Shown: positions 8,101-17,882, numbered from the stretch's first letter. The stretch is DNA of 64,000 bases from DATFTE01 sp963840665 (GCA_963840665.1 CAWIZO010000001.1:1-64000); one strand, 5' to 3'. Notes: generated by a model not told the origin, from the sequence alone. Translations and numbers: made by a program.

Positions 8101-11100
8101 AACTTGCCTCAACTGTTTCGCATGAAGGGCTCATTGAACGCCGATGTGCTGGCTCAGAGCCTGAACGAGATTGTCAGACGGCACGAAGCCTTGCGTACCG
8201 CGTTTGCGGTAGAAGACAACGAGCCGTACCAGGTCATTAAGCCGGAACTCAAAATTGATCTGCCGCTCGTGGATTTAACTCGCTTGCCAGAAGGGGATCG
8301 TCCCGCCGAGGCGCAACGCCTCGTGATGCAAGAAGCGCAGAGTGTATTTGACCTGAAGGCGGGGCCGGTTGTTCGCGCAAAATTATTTCGGCTGAATGGT
8401 TCTGAACACTGGCTATTGCTCAACACGCATCACATCGCTTCCGATCGTTGGTCGATGGGATTGTTCTCGGAAGAACTGGCGGTGTTGTACAGAGCGTTTG
8501 CCGACGGCCGGCGATCTCCTTTGCCGGAACTCGCCGTTCAATACGCTGACTATGCCGTCTGGCAACGCGACTGGCTTCAAGGGGAAGCGCTGCAAAAACA
8601 GCTGGGCTACTGGGAGGAACAGTTGCGTGGCGCTCCTGCATTACTTGAACTCCCCACCGATAATCCCCGGCCTCCGGTTCCGAGCTACCGCGGCGCGATC
8701 CGGACCTTGGTGTTGCCTTCGGAGTTGGTAGCGAAATGTTCTGATCTCTGCCGACGAGAAGGCGTTACGCAGTTCATGCTGCTGCTCGCGTCTTTCGACG
8801 CGCTGCTGTTCCGCTACACGGGACAAGAAGATATCGTCATTGGATCGCCCATCGCCAACCGCACGCGAGCGGAAGTCGAACCGATCATCGGATTCTTCAT
8901 CAACACGCTGGCTCTGCGGGCGCGTCTCTCTGGCGATCAAAGGTTTTCTCAATTGCTCTCGCAGGTACGCGCCACGGCGCTGGAAGGTTACGCTCATCAG
9001 GACCTTCCCTTCGAGAGGCTCGTCGAGGGACTGCGCCTGGAACGCAGCTTGAGTTATAACCCGGTTTTTCAAGTAATGTTTGCCCTGCAAAACGCGCCCA
9101 TGCAGGCGCTGGAGCTGCCGGGCATACGTTTGGAACGCTCCCCCATTTTCACCGGCACATCGATGTTCGATATGTCGTGGTACGCGATCGAAGTTGCCGA
9201 AGGTTTGTTGCTCAGAGCGGAATACAGTACGGATTTGTTCGACGCTTCGACGATCGACCGCATGCTCGAACACTTCCGCAACATCATGGAAGCCGTTGTT
9301 GCAGACCCCCAGCTCGCGTTGAGCCGAATTCCTTTGCAAAACCTCGCCGAGCGCACGCAGATTCTTGTCGACCGCAATGCGACCGATGCTCCGTTCGCTG
9401 ACCAGTGCATTCACTTACTGTTTGAAAAGCAAGTCGACAAAACACCAGACAGAATCGCGATTACCTTTGGAGATCAGCAACTCACTTATGCGCAACTGAA
9501 CGGGCGATCAAATCAGTTGGCGCACTTTCTTAGAAAGCTGGGAGTCGGTCCTGACGTGCTCGTAGGCTTGTGCGTCGAGAGGTCTCTCGAAATGGTGGTA
9601 GGTCTTTTGGGAATTCTGAAAGCGGGCGGAGCGTATATCCCGCTCGATCCAGCGTATCCCAAAGACCGCATCAGCTACATCCTTGAAGACGCTCATGCGT
9701 CTGTGCTCCTTACTGATCAGCCTCTTTCCGATGCGTTCTGCGATGGCAACGCGAAGCTCGTTACGCTCGATTCCGACTGGAGTCAGATCGCTACGGAAAG
9801 CGAAGGGAATCCCGCGGCCGTAACCAGCACTCATCATCTCGCGTACGTCATCTACACATCTGGCTCGACGGGAAAACCAAAGGGAGTGCAACTCGAACAT
9901 CGCAGTGTTGCCAATTTTCTCCAGAGCATGCGTCACGAACCGGGGATGAACGCTGACGATGTGCTGCTTGCGGTGACCACACTGTCCTTTGACATTGCGG
10001 GCTTGGAAATTTTCTTACCTCTGACGACTGGCGCGCGCGTTGTCATTGCCAGCCGCGAAGAGACTATTGACGGACGGCTGCTTCTCGAACGCATGCAGCA
10101 ATGCGGAGCCTCGGTAATGCAGGCCACACCCGCCACTTGGCGCATGCTCCTCGACGCCGGCTGGAGTCGTGGTCCGAAGCTGAAGATTCTCTGTGGCGGC
10201 GAGGCGTTTCCTCGCGAACTAGCCGACCAGATCCTGCCGCGGTGTTCCTCCCTCTGGAATATGTACGGGCCGACCGAGACAACCATCTGGTCTTCGGTCC
10301 TCAAAGTCGAGGAAGGCGGTATAGGCACCGTTTCGATCGGACGTCCCATTGCAAATACGCAGATGTACATACTCGACCGCCATATGGAAGCCGTACCCGA
10401 CGGAGTTGCCGGCGAGCTCTACATCGGCGGTGACGGCCTGGCGCGTGGATACTTCAACCGGCCTGAATTGACGGTAGAGAAGTTTGTTCCTGATCCCTTC
10501 CGTCGCAAGCCGGGCGCGCGTCTTTATCGAACGGGGGACCTGGCGCGTTATCTGCCCGATGGCACCATCGCGTTCCTGGGCCGGTCGGACTTCCAGGTGA
10601 AGCTCCGGGGACATCGCATCGAACTGGGCGAGATCGAAGCGGCACTTACCCAAGACTCTAAGATTCGCCAGGCAGTGGTCGCAGTTCGCGAAGACAAACC
10701 CGGTGACCAACGCCTGGTCGCGTACGTGGTCGGCGAAGCGGTTGATGCCACCGATCTCAAAAACCATCTTCGTGAAAGTTTGCCCGACTACATGATTCCC
10801 TCGTTGTTCGTGACGCTGGAGTCCCTGCCACTCACCCCTAACGGCAAGATCGATCGAAAAGCGCTACCCGTCCCCGAATATCAGCGCGATGCGAGCGCGG
10901 ACTTTGTCGGGCCGGAAACTCCGTTGGAACAGACTCTCGCAGACGTTTTCTGTCAGGTCCTTCATGTCGATCGGGTTGGCACGACTGATGACTTTTTCGC
11001 GCTGGGTGGCCATTCTTTGCTGGCGACACAGGTCATTTCGCGAATTCGACAAACTCTCCAGATTGAATTGCCGCTGCGAACGATTTTTGAGGCTCCGACG

Positions 11101-14100
11101 ATCGCGGGGCTCGCAGCGCGAATCGAGAAGCTGCAAAGTTCAGTCGGTACTTCCAAAGCCAGTACCATTCCACTAGCAGACCGCAACCAGCCATTGCCGC
11201 TTTCGTTTGCCCAGCAGCGTCTCTGGTTCCTGGACCAACTGGAACCCGATAACCCGCTGTACAACATTCCATGGTCGTTGCGTCTTAGCGGATCTCTGAA
11301 CGCTGTAGCTCTCGAACGCAGTATCCATGCGCTTATGGAGCGTCACGAGACGCTGCGAACGACATTTGCCACCGTCAAAGACAAACCGGTGCAAGTGATC
11401 ACCGCGCAACTGCGCTTGCCGTTGTCAATCGTGGATCTCAGTGCTCTCTCAGCGGAGGAACAGCGGGCAGAAGTAGAACGCTTCGTTCAAACCGAGGCGA
11501 AGCGGGCCTTCGACCTGAAGAACGGCCCGTTGCTCAGAGCCAAACTGCTCCGCCTCGCTGGGCAAGAGCACGTTCTGCTGCTGAATATTCATCACATCGT
11601 TTCCGATCGTTGGTCAATGGGCGTACTTTCGAAAGAACTGGCGTCGCTGTATGCCGCAGAAGCAGAAGGCAAGGCTTCGACGCTGCCTGAACTGCCGATC
11701 CAATATGCTGACTTTTCGGTCTGGCAGCGGCAATGGCTGGACAGCGGCATTCTCGAAAAACAACTCGATTACTGGAAACAGCAGTTGAAAGATGCACCTC
11801 CGGTCCTTGAGTTGCCGACCGATCGTCCTCGTCGCCCGGTGGAAACGTTTCGCGGCGCGGTGCGAATGATTGATATTCCTCGTGCCACGTCTGAGAGTCT
11901 CAACGCGCTCTGCCGGACGCACGGCGCGACGCTCTTCATGGCGCTGCTTGCCGGATTTCAAGTGCTGCTCTCACGCTACAGCGGACAACATGACATCGTA
12001 GTAGGTACGCCAGTTGCTGGACGTAATCGCGCGGAAATCGAAGGCCTAATCGGCTTCTTCGCGAATACGTTGGCGATGCGGCTTCGGCTCTCAGATGATC
12101 CTAACTTCGAAACCCTGCTTGCTCGCGCGAAAGAAGCTGCGCTAAGCGCATACGCCAACCAGGATGTTCCCTTCGAGAAATTGGTCGAAGAACTTCGCCC
12201 CGGACGCAGCCTCAGCCACAACCCGCTAGTGCAGGTATTTTTCGTTCTGCAGAATGCTCCGCTTGAAACTCTGCAACTCGCGGGATTGAGTATCGCCACG
12301 ATCGAGACCGACACGAAGACGGCGAAGGGCGATCTCTTCTTCTCACTCGTGGAGACGCCTTCAGGTCTGCGCGGGCGGATGGAGTACAACACGGACCTGT
12401 ACGACGAGGCGACGATAGGGCGCATGCTGGAGCACTACCAGGTGCTGCTCGAAGCCGCGGTGGCGAATCCCGCGTTGCCTGTCTCCGAGTTGCCGCTGCT
12501 GACTCGCGGCGAGCGCCAGCAGTTGCTGGGGGATTGGAACGCCACCGACTTCGACTACCCGCGCGAACTTTGTCTGCACGAGTTGTTCGAGCAGCAAGTC
12601 GAGCGTGCGCCTGACGCGGTTGCTTGCGTGCATGATGGCCAGTCGCTGACCTACGCCGAACTGAATCGGCGCGCGAACCAGCTGGCACACTTCCTTAAGC
12701 AGCGCGGCGTTGGTCCCGGACAGCGCATTGGCCTGTTCGTCGAGCGCTCGCTGATGATGATGGTCGGCCTGCTCGGCATTCAGAAGTCGGGCGCGGCTTA
12801 CGTGCCGCTTGATCCGTCATACCCGGCAGAACGTCTCCGTCTGACTCTCGACGATGCGCAAGTGCCGGTGCTTTTGACCCAGCAGTCATTGTCATCATCC
12901 ATGCCAGAACATCAGGCCGAAGTGGTCTGCCTCGATTCTGACTGGGACAAGATTGCCGCGCACAGCCCGGCCAATCCCAAGAGCGGCGCCACGCCGGAAG
13001 ACCTGGTTTATGTGATCTTCACCTCGGGCTCCACAGGGCGTCCCAAGGGCGTGCAGGTGCCGCACCGCGCCGTGGTCAACCTGATGACGTTCATGGCCTC
13101 CGAGCTGCGCATGGGGCCCGACGATGTTTTCCCGGCGCTGGCCTCGTTTGCCTTCGACATGTGCATTCCCGAGCTCTATCTGGCGCTGGTCTCGGGCGGA
13201 CGTGTCATCATCGGTGACCGCCATCTGGCGGCCAACGGAGAGGCTCTGGCCGAGGTATTGCGTGCGACCGGTGCGACCATCGTACATGCCACGCCGACTA
13301 CCTGGAACCTGCTGCTGGAAGCGGGATTCACGGGCAAAGGCCTGAAGCGGGTGATTGGCGCCGAAGCCCTGCCCAGAGAGCTCTGCACGCGCCTGCTCGA
13401 AGCCGATGCCTCGCTCTACAACTTCTACGGACCGACGGAAACCACGGTCTGGTCGGCCTTCCATCACTTCCGCTCGCCTGCAGAGCCGATCGTGGTCGGA
13501 CGGCCGCTGGCGAATACGCAGATCTACGTCCTCGACACGCATGGACAGCCGGTGCCGGTCGGCGTGCCGGGAGAGATTCATATCGCGGGCGACGGCGTGA
13601 CCTGCGGCTACCTGAATCGTCCGGAGCTGACGGCGGAAAAGTTTGTTGCCGATCCTTTCTCGCAAAACTCAAACGCGAAGATATACCGCACGGGCGATCT
13701 CGGCCGCTTTCTGCCCGACGGACGCATCGAGTTCGAAGGCCGCATCGACAACCAGGTCAAGGTTCGCGGCTACCGCATCGAGTTGGGCGAGATCGAGACG
13801 GTGCTGGGACAACATCCTTCAGTCCAGGAATGTGTGGTGATTGCGCGGGAAGACGTGCCCGGGGACAAACGGCTGGTGGGCTACGTAGTGCCGGCGGCAG
13901 GCCAGTCACCGAACGTGACCGAGCTTCGCTCCTGGGTGAAGGAGCGGGTGCCGGAGTACATGACGCCGGTGGCCTTCGTCACGCTGGAGCGTTTCCCGTT
14001 GTCGCCGAACGGCAAGGTGGACCGCAAGCACCTGCCTGCTCCGGACTACGTGCGGCCCGACCTGGGACGCGCGTATCTCGAAGCGCGCACCCCGGCGGAA

Positions 14101-15780
14101 GAAGTGATTGCAGGCATCTGGGCCGAGGTGCTGAAGCTTGATCAGGTTGGCATCGAAGATGACTTCTTCGAACTGGGTGGACACTCGCTGCTGGCGACGC
14201 AGGTAGTCTCGCGCATCCGGCAGGCGTTTCAGGTGGAGTTGCCGCTGCGGGCCATGTTCGAAGCCCCGACGGTGGCCGGACTGGCGGAGCGCACGGAAGC
14301 CTTGCAGCGCCAGAAACAAGGCTTGCAGTCACCGCCGATGACACGGGTGTCGCGCGACGAGCCCTTGCCACTGTCGTTCGCGCAGCAGAGGCTGTGGTTT
14401 CTCGATCAACTGGAGCCGAACAATCCGCTCTACAACGTGCCGCACATCGTGCGCCTGCGGGGAACGCTGCACGCCACGGTCCTCGAAAAGACGCTGAACG
14501 AAATCGTGCGCCGCCATGAAACCTTGCGGACGCGCTTTGACGCGATCGATGACCAACCGGTGCAAGTGATCGCCCCCACGCTGACACTACCGCTCGCGAT
14601 CACCGACCTCACTTCCTTGCCTGAGACCGAGCGTGAAGCCGAAGCTCGTAAACGGGCGATGGAGGAAGTGAAGACGCCGTTCAACCTGGCGACGGGACCG
14701 CTGCTCAGAGCCTCGCTGATCAAACTTGCCGACGACGATCATGTGCTGATCCTGAACACACACCACATCATCAGCGACCGCTGGTCGCTGGGCGTGCTGT
14801 CGCAGGAACTGGCAGCGTTATACGAAGCGTATCTGGCGGACAGGCCTTCACCTCTCGCAGAACTTCCGATCCAGTATGCCGACTACGCGGTCTGGCAGCG
14901 CCAGTATCTTTCGGGAGACACGCTCGATCAGCAACTCGAATACTGGAAACAACAGTTGTCCGGCGCTCCTCCCACTCTCGACTTACCCGCCGACCGGCCA
15001 AGACAGGCGATCGAGAATTTCTGGGGCGGAGTCTACAAACAGCCGTTACCTGAAGATCTCGTCAAAGACTTGCGTCTCTTAAGCCGCCGTCAAAGCGCGA
15101 CGTTCTTCATGACGCTGCTAGCGGCTTTCCAGACGTTGCTGGCGCGCTGGTCAGGACAGGACGACGTCGTTGTTGGCACTGATCTTGCCAATCGCACGCA
15201 AGTTGACACCGAAAAGTTGATTGGATTCTTCGTGAATGTTCTGCCCATACGGTCGCATTTCTCCAACGACGCCAGCTTCGAAGAGATCCTTAAACAGGTG
15301 CGAGAAGCATCGCTGGGTGCGTTCGCGCATCAAGATTTACCTTTCGACAAGTTGGTTGAAGAACTTCGTCCCGAGCGCAGCCTGACGCACAATCCGCTGG
15401 TGCAGGTTTTGTTCGTCATGCAAAACACGCCGCAGACGGTAAAGGAATTCGGCGGATTGAAATTGGGGCCACTTGGGGTGAGCAGCACGTCGCGCTTTGA
15501 TCTGGTGTTGTTTATCAACGATCCGGACGGCACACCCTACGCCACTTGGATGTACAACCCGAATCTGTTCGATGAAGCGACGATCGTGCGAGTGGCCGGT
15601 CTCTACAGGGTACTGCTGACGGCGGTTGCGACCGATCCTGGAACAAGACTAGATGCGTTGCGGGAAATTCTCGCTAACGCGGAGAACCAGCAACGTCAGG
15701 CCGAGCAAAAGAACTTCGAAGAGACCAGCCTGCAGAAGCTGCGCAACGTGAGGCGGAAAGCCGTCACCAGATTCGAGTAA
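5179..15780 (+). CDS. non-ribosomal peptide synthetase, C-(dead FkbH/HAD)-T-C-A-T-C-A-T-C
   Basis: 3533 residues. Order: condensation C1 (about 45-480, HHIVSDG 178-184); FkbH-like N-domain plus HAD-IIIC-like domain (about 496-840); carrier T1 (Ser892); C2 (HH 1084); adenylation A1 (about 1410-1900, YTSGSTGKPKG near 1559); T2 (Ser1946); C3 (HH 2138); A2 (about 2460-2960, TSGSTGRPKG near 2615); T3 (Ser3003); terminal C4 (HH 3195, about 3050-3500). There is no thioesterase or reductase; the chain ends with a basic tail containing VRRKAV. In the HAD-like part the DxD nucleophile motif reads GMG (683-685), so it is inactive, and it occupies the slot of a missing adenylation domain. C2-C4 carry HHxxxDR instead of HHxxxDG. 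A1 and A2 should each add one amino acid; their substrates were not assigned. A2-T3 is markedly richer in GC than A1-T2. The upstream ACP and ligase probably supply the acyl starter. Confidence 0.93.
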   Translation: MTLPGDLDKKIAELSPAKRALLDRLRKKGAGAAPPPITARPKDATIPLSFAQQRLWFIYELDPTNTLYNVPRALCLKGALDQAALRESLNQIVNRHEVLRTTFAMTANGPEQIVTPQLIIPLPETDLSATPFNEQEEALRGLALQDVKKPFDLANGPVLRARLFRLGDQDHVLLIVLHHIVSDGWTGGIVFDELGALYNAIAGKKSSPLTNPELQYADYAIWQRNWLRGEVLEGQLAYWRAQLKETATELILPADHARPPLPSYRGSTEAILLGDTSEKIKAFSHGKGTTVFVTMLAALKILLFRWTQQSDLVVGTITANRNQIETEHMLGCFMNFLALRSQFSDNRTCAEILEQEKRTVLQAYAHQECPFDKLIEEINPERKLNVNPLYNVSFQFQNFRPLEFAGGSLGARFVDLKTDVAFLDLRFIGEETPEGLRLECEFSTDLFERETIKFLLNDYVTTIERFIAHPEATLASFALSPALEEKAARARKLQQKHIIAVAGTFTAEPLQESLAFWMQELGVNAAIKFAPYNQVFQQLLNPSSLLATNHEGVNVVLIRAQDFITSEGGGAEQNVREFRAAVEKSTNSQVSPLLVCLCPSSASANATKIETLLVSELSDVAGVHLITPADVQAKYPVENYEDQYSNKLGRIPYTSEFFAALGTSIARKIRSWQSEPYQVIVLGMGNDPVDRTLQEFVAAQSDAGMLLCLASGRNEDDVFAVFDPAMPLRREHFVAASTSQKSAGEGLKALAEELQIGLEGFIYIDSNAANCSEAQATCPEVLSLLIPHDRALISGFLNHVWAFDRADTMGLERTWSVPVSGAVTNRIANEFRDVSRITLAIESTKKRARSNSDSFVAPRTQIEELLAGIWERLLHVDKVGIHDDFFALGGHSLLATQLLARLRQQFRVELPLRSIFETPTVVGLAALVEEQVCAGNGLSIPSIQPVARNRRLPLSFAQQRLWFLDQLEPGNTTFNLPQLFRMKGSLNADVLAQSLNEIVRRHEALRTAFAVEDNEPYQVIKPELKIDLPLVDLTRLPEGDRPAEAQRLVMQEAQSVFDLKAGPVVRAKLFRLNGSEHWLLLNTHHIASDRWSMGLFSEELAVLYRAFADGRRSPLPELAVQYADYAVWQRDWLQGEALQKQLGYWEEQLRGAPALLELPTDNPRPPVPSYRGAIRTLVLPSELVAKCSDLCRREGVTQFMLLLASFDALLFRYTGQEDIVIGSPIANRTRAEVEPIIGFFINTLALRARLSGDQRFSQLLSQVRATALEGYAHQDLPFERLVEGLRLERSLSYNPVFQVMFALQNAPMQALELPGIRLERSPIFTGTSMFDMSWYAIEVAEGLLLRAEYSTDLFDASTIDRMLEHFRNIMEAVVADPQLALSRIPLQNLAERTQILVDRNATDAPFADQCIHLLFEKQVDKTPDRIAITFGDQQLTYAQLNGRSNQLAHFLRKLGVGPDVLVGLCVERSLEMVVGLLGILKAGGAYIPLDPAYPKDRISYILEDAHASVLLTDQPLSDAFCDGNAKLVTLDSDWSQIATESEGNPAAVTSTHHLAYVIYTSGSTGKPKGVQLEHRSVANFLQSMRHEPGMNADDVLLAVTTLSFDIAGLEIFLPLTTGARVVIASREETIDGRLLLERMQQCGASVMQATPATWRMLLDAGWSRGPKLKILCGGEAFPRELADQILPRCSSLWNMYGPTETTIWSSVLKVEEGGIGTVSIGRPIANTQMYILDRHMEAVPDGVAGELYIGGDGLARGYFNRPELTVEKFVPDPFRRKPGARLYRTGDLARYLPDGTIAFLGRSDFQVKLRGHRIELGEIEAALTQDSKIRQAVVAVREDKPGDQRLVAYVVGEAVDATDLKNHLRESLPDYMIPSLFVTLESLPLTPNGKIDRKALPVPEYQRDASADFVGPETPLEQTLADVFCQVLHVDRVGTTDDFFALGGHSLLATQVISRIRQTLQIELPLRTIFEAPTIAGLAARIEKLQSSVGTSKASTIPLADRNQPLPLSFAQQRLWFLDQLEPDNPLYNIPWSLRLSGSLNAVALERSIHALMERHETLRTTFATVKDKPVQVITAQLRLPLSIVDLSALSAEEQRAEVERFVQTEAKRAFDLKNGPLLRAKLLRLAGQEHVLLLNIHHIVSDRWSMGVLSKELASLYAAEAEGKASTLPELPIQYADFSVWQRQWLDSGILEKQLDYWKQQLKDAPPVLELPTDRPRRPVETFRGAVRMIDIPRATSESLNALCRTHGATLFMALLAGFQVLLSRYSGQHDIVVGTPVAGRNRAEIEGLIGFFANTLAMRLRLSDDPNFETLLARAKEAALSAYANQDVPFEKLVEELRPGRSLSHNPLVQVFFVLQNAPLETLQLAGLSIATIETDTKTAKGDLFFSLVETPSGLRGRMEYNTDLYDEATIGRMLEHYQVLLEAAVANPALPVSELPLLTRGERQQLLGDWNATDFDYPRELCLHELFEQQVERAPDAVACVHDGQSLTYAELNRRANQLAHFLKQRGVGPGQRIGLFVERSLMMMVGLLGIQKSGAAYVPLDPSYPAERLRLTLDDAQVPVLLTQQSLSSSMPEHQAEVVCLDSDWDKIAAHSPANPKSGATPEDLVYVIFTSGSTGRPKGVQVPHRAVVNLMTFMASELRMGPDDVFPALASFAFDMCIPELYLALVSGGRVIIGDRHLAANGEALAEVLRATGATIVHATPTTWNLLLEAGFTGKGLKRVIGAEALPRELCTRLLEADASLYNFYGPTETTVWSAFHHFRSPAEPIVVGRPLANTQIYVLDTHGQPVPVGVPGEIHIAGDGVTCGYLNRPELTAEKFVADPFSQNSNAKIYRTGDLGRFLPDGRIEFEGRIDNQVKVRGYRIELGEIETVLGQHPSVQECVVIAREDVPGDKRLVGYVVPAAGQSPNVTELRSWVKERVPEYMTPVAFVTLERFPLSPNGKVDRKHLPAPDYVRPDLGRAYLEARTPAEEVIAGIWAEVLKLDQVGIEDDFFELGGHSLLATQVVSRIRQAFQVELPLRAMFEAPTVAGLAERTEALQRQKQGLQSPPMTRVSRDEPLPLSFAQQRLWFLDQLEPNNPLYNVPHIVRLRGTLHATVLEKTLNEIVRRHETLRTRFDAIDDQPVQVIAPTLTLPLAITDLTSLPETEREAEARKRAMEEVKTPFNLATGPLLRASLIKLADDDHVLILNTHHIISDRWSLGVLSQELAALYEAYLADRPSPLAELPIQYADYAVWQRQYLSGDTLDQQLEYWKQQLSGAPPTLDLPADRPRQAIENFWGGVYKQPLPEDLVKDLRLLSRRQSATFFMTLLAAFQTLLARWSGQDDVVVGTDLANRTQVDTEKLIGFFVNVLPIRSHFSNDASFEEILKQVREASLGAFAHQDLPFDKLVEELRPERSLTHNPLVQVLFVMQNTPQTVKEFGGLKLGPLGVSSTSRFDLVLFINDPDGTPYATWMYNPNLFDEATIVRVAGLYRVLLTAVATDPGTRLDALREILANAENQQRQAEQKNFEETSLQKLRNVRRKAVTRFE

Positions 15781-15801
15781 GAGACCCCTCTTAATCCCTT
15801 C

Positions 15802-17826
15802 TTACCACAGGCGACAAGGATCCTTGTTCACCATCGCGCTGTCTGCCTTGCAGTGATACGCTGCGGCGAACCCGTGCATGTTGCCGACGACCCCGTTTAC
15901 TCGCCACTTGCCCGGAGAATGGGGGTCCGAGCGAGCGAGAACGTGCGCGGTCTTATCCGTGACATTCATGCATCGCCACTGAGACCATCCCAGAAAGAAG
16001 CGTTGCTTAGGAGTGAAACCGTCGATGCCGTGCACATCGCTTTCCTGTCGGCTTTCAAATGCTTTGTAGGCGAGTTGCAACCCACCATTGTCCGCGATAT
16101 TTTCCCCCAGCGTCAGTTCACCGTCTACCTTGACATTATCAACCGCTGTGTACTGAGAGTATTGCTTCACGAAGCATGCGGCGCGCTGAGTGTAATTTGC
16201 TCCATCTTGCGATGTCCACCAGTCGCGCATATTTCCTTCGCCGTCAAACAAGTGCCCCTTGTCGTCGAACGCGTGACTGAGTTCGTGTCCAATCACGCCT
16301 CCGGCAAGGCCGTAGTTGACCGCCTCATCCATGCGAGGATCGAAAAAAGGGGGCTGCAGAATTCCCGCGGTGAACACAACGACGTTCAGCGGGTTGTCGT
16401 GATATCCCTCCACTCCCTGCGGAAGCTCGTAGAATTCGTTGCGATCAACCGGTTGCCCGATTTTCGCCAATTGCCGCTTGAATTCGAATCGCTCTCCGCG
16501 AAGCGCATTGCCGAGAGCATCGCCCCGTTTCACCTCCAGCAGGGAATAGTCGCGCCAATGGTCGGGATAACCGATCATGACTCGCAGAAGATCTAATTTT
16601 CTGGTTGCCTCCCGCTTAGTCACGTCGCTCATCCATGACAGGTCGGCAAAATCCGTCCTCATCGCTTTCCGTAATTGATCGACCATCACGAGGACGCGCT
16701 GCCGGGTCTCGACAGGCAAGTAAAGTTCGACGTAGCGTTTGCCGATGGCCTCTCCTAAGTCGCGCCCGGTCAAATCGTCGCATTGTTTGCTGCGCGGCTC
16801 CTGGACCTTCACGCCGCGCAGATCTGCCCGATAAAAATCGAATTCCGATTCGCGAAATCGCGAAGGAAGCGCCGGAGTCGCCACCCGAACGAGTTCCCAT
16901 TGGAAGTAGTTCTTCCATGCCGACAATGAAGTGTTCTCGATCAGCGTGTTCAAGGTTTCCATGTAAGACGGGACCGCCACGTTCAAGATTCCGTTAGGCT
17001 TGTAACCGATTGCGCTGAAATATTCCGTCCACGGAAAAGTGGGTGCGAGTTGCGCGAGCTGGGCCGGGAGCATCTCGTGATACCAGGCCTTGCGATCGCG
17101 ACGCGCCGTAGGCGACAAGGACGCCGTTGCTAGCGCTGTTTCAATCTGAAGCACATCGTCGGCTGCGGCTGAACCCTGAGTGGTGGATTTTCCTAGCAAC
17201 GCGAAGATCTGCTCCAGATGCGCGTGATAAGCCTTTTTCGCATTTGCAGAATCCGGCTCGCTCGAAGTGTAGTAGCCCGGCTCGGGCAGGTTGAGTTGAC
17301 TCTGATCGATATATGCGATGACCTGGGTCGCATCGCCCAAGCGCTGGTCGGGAGTAAAAGTGAATAAAGCGTCGCTCCCCAATTCGTGCAAGTGTGCTAC
17401 TTCGCTGGCCAAATCGTTGCGGTCACGAATCGCTCCGATTCGCTCCAGTTCCGGGCGGATCGGGTCGAGATTCTTCCATTCGATGGACTTTTCGTCCATG
17501 CAAGAGGAATAGTAGTCGCCAATCTTTTGCTCGTGTGCTGAGCGCTTGACTGCGGGATCGGACGCTTTCTCAAGGATTTGCCGAATGCGTTGATCGTTAA
17601 GCTCGCGCATCTGCTCGAAGACTGCCCAATAGGACCGGTCGGCGGGAATCGGGTTCCGTGCCAGCCAGCCCCCACAGGCGAATTGGTAGAAATCCGCACA
17701 AGGATCGGTAGATCTATCAAGCGCATTGATGTCGAACTTGAGAGCAGGGCCAGGGCCGGACTGAGCCGGTGCGTCGAAAGAGAGGATGTAAGTTAAGAGC
17801 AACAGAGTAAGGACGGCGCGTCGCAT
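15802..17826 (-). CDS. M13 family zinc metallopeptidase (neprilysin/PepO-like), secreted
   Basis: 674 residues with an N-terminal signal peptide (RRAVLTLLLLTYILS, then an AQS-type cleavage site). The zinc-binding helix HELSH is at 514-518 and the third ligand lies in ENIADNGG (Glu575, with Asp579 after it). The C-terminal CRLW is the usual M13 ending. The length is normal for the family. It should cleave small peptides in the periplasm or outside the cell. It converges on the NRPS gene with only 21 nt between, so it is probably not part of that locus; a role in self-protection or processing is possible but has no direct support. M13 peptidases are abundant in Acidobacteria. Confidence 0.95.
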   Translation of the reverse strand: MRRAVLTLLLLTYILSFDAPAQSGPGPALKFDINALDRSTDPCADFYQFACGGWLARNPIPADRSYWAVFEQMRELNDQRIRQILEKASDPAVKRSAHEQKIGDYYSSCMDEKSIEWKNLDPIRPELERIGAIRDRNDLASEVAHLHELGSDALFTFTPDQRLGDATQVIAYIDQSQLNLPEPGYYTSSEPDSANAKKAYHAHLEQIFALLGKSTTQGSAAADDVLQIETALATASLSPTARRDRKAWYHEMLPAQLAQLAPTFPWTEYFSAIGYKPNGILNVAVPSYMETLNTLIENTSLSAWKNYFQWELVRVATPALPSRFRESEFDFYRADLRGVKVQEPRSKQCDDLTGRDLGEAIGKRYVELYLPVETRQRVLVMVDQLRKAMRTDFADLSWMSDVTKREATRKLDLLRVMIGYPDHWRDYSLLEVKRGDALGNALRGERFEFKRQLAKIGQPVDRNEFYELPQGVEGYHDNPLNVVVFTAGILQPPFFDPRMDEAVNYGLAGGVIGHELSHAFDDKGHLFDGEGNMRDWWTSQDGANYTQRAACFVKQYSQYTAVDNVKVDGELTLGENIADNGGLQLAYKAFESRQESDVHGIDGFTPKQRFFLGWSQWRCMNVTDKTAHVLARSDPHSPGKWRVNGVVGNMHGFAAAYHCKADSAMVNKDPCRLW

Positions 17827-17882
17827 CTGCTATGCCTCGCAACCAGCTTACGATAGACTGCGCCGCAGGTCTTTCACGGGCT

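Noticed and set aside
8641..9414. 257-codon minus-strand ORF inside the NRPS gene
   Set aside because: Lies wholly inside conserved NRPS domains and has antisense-type composition.
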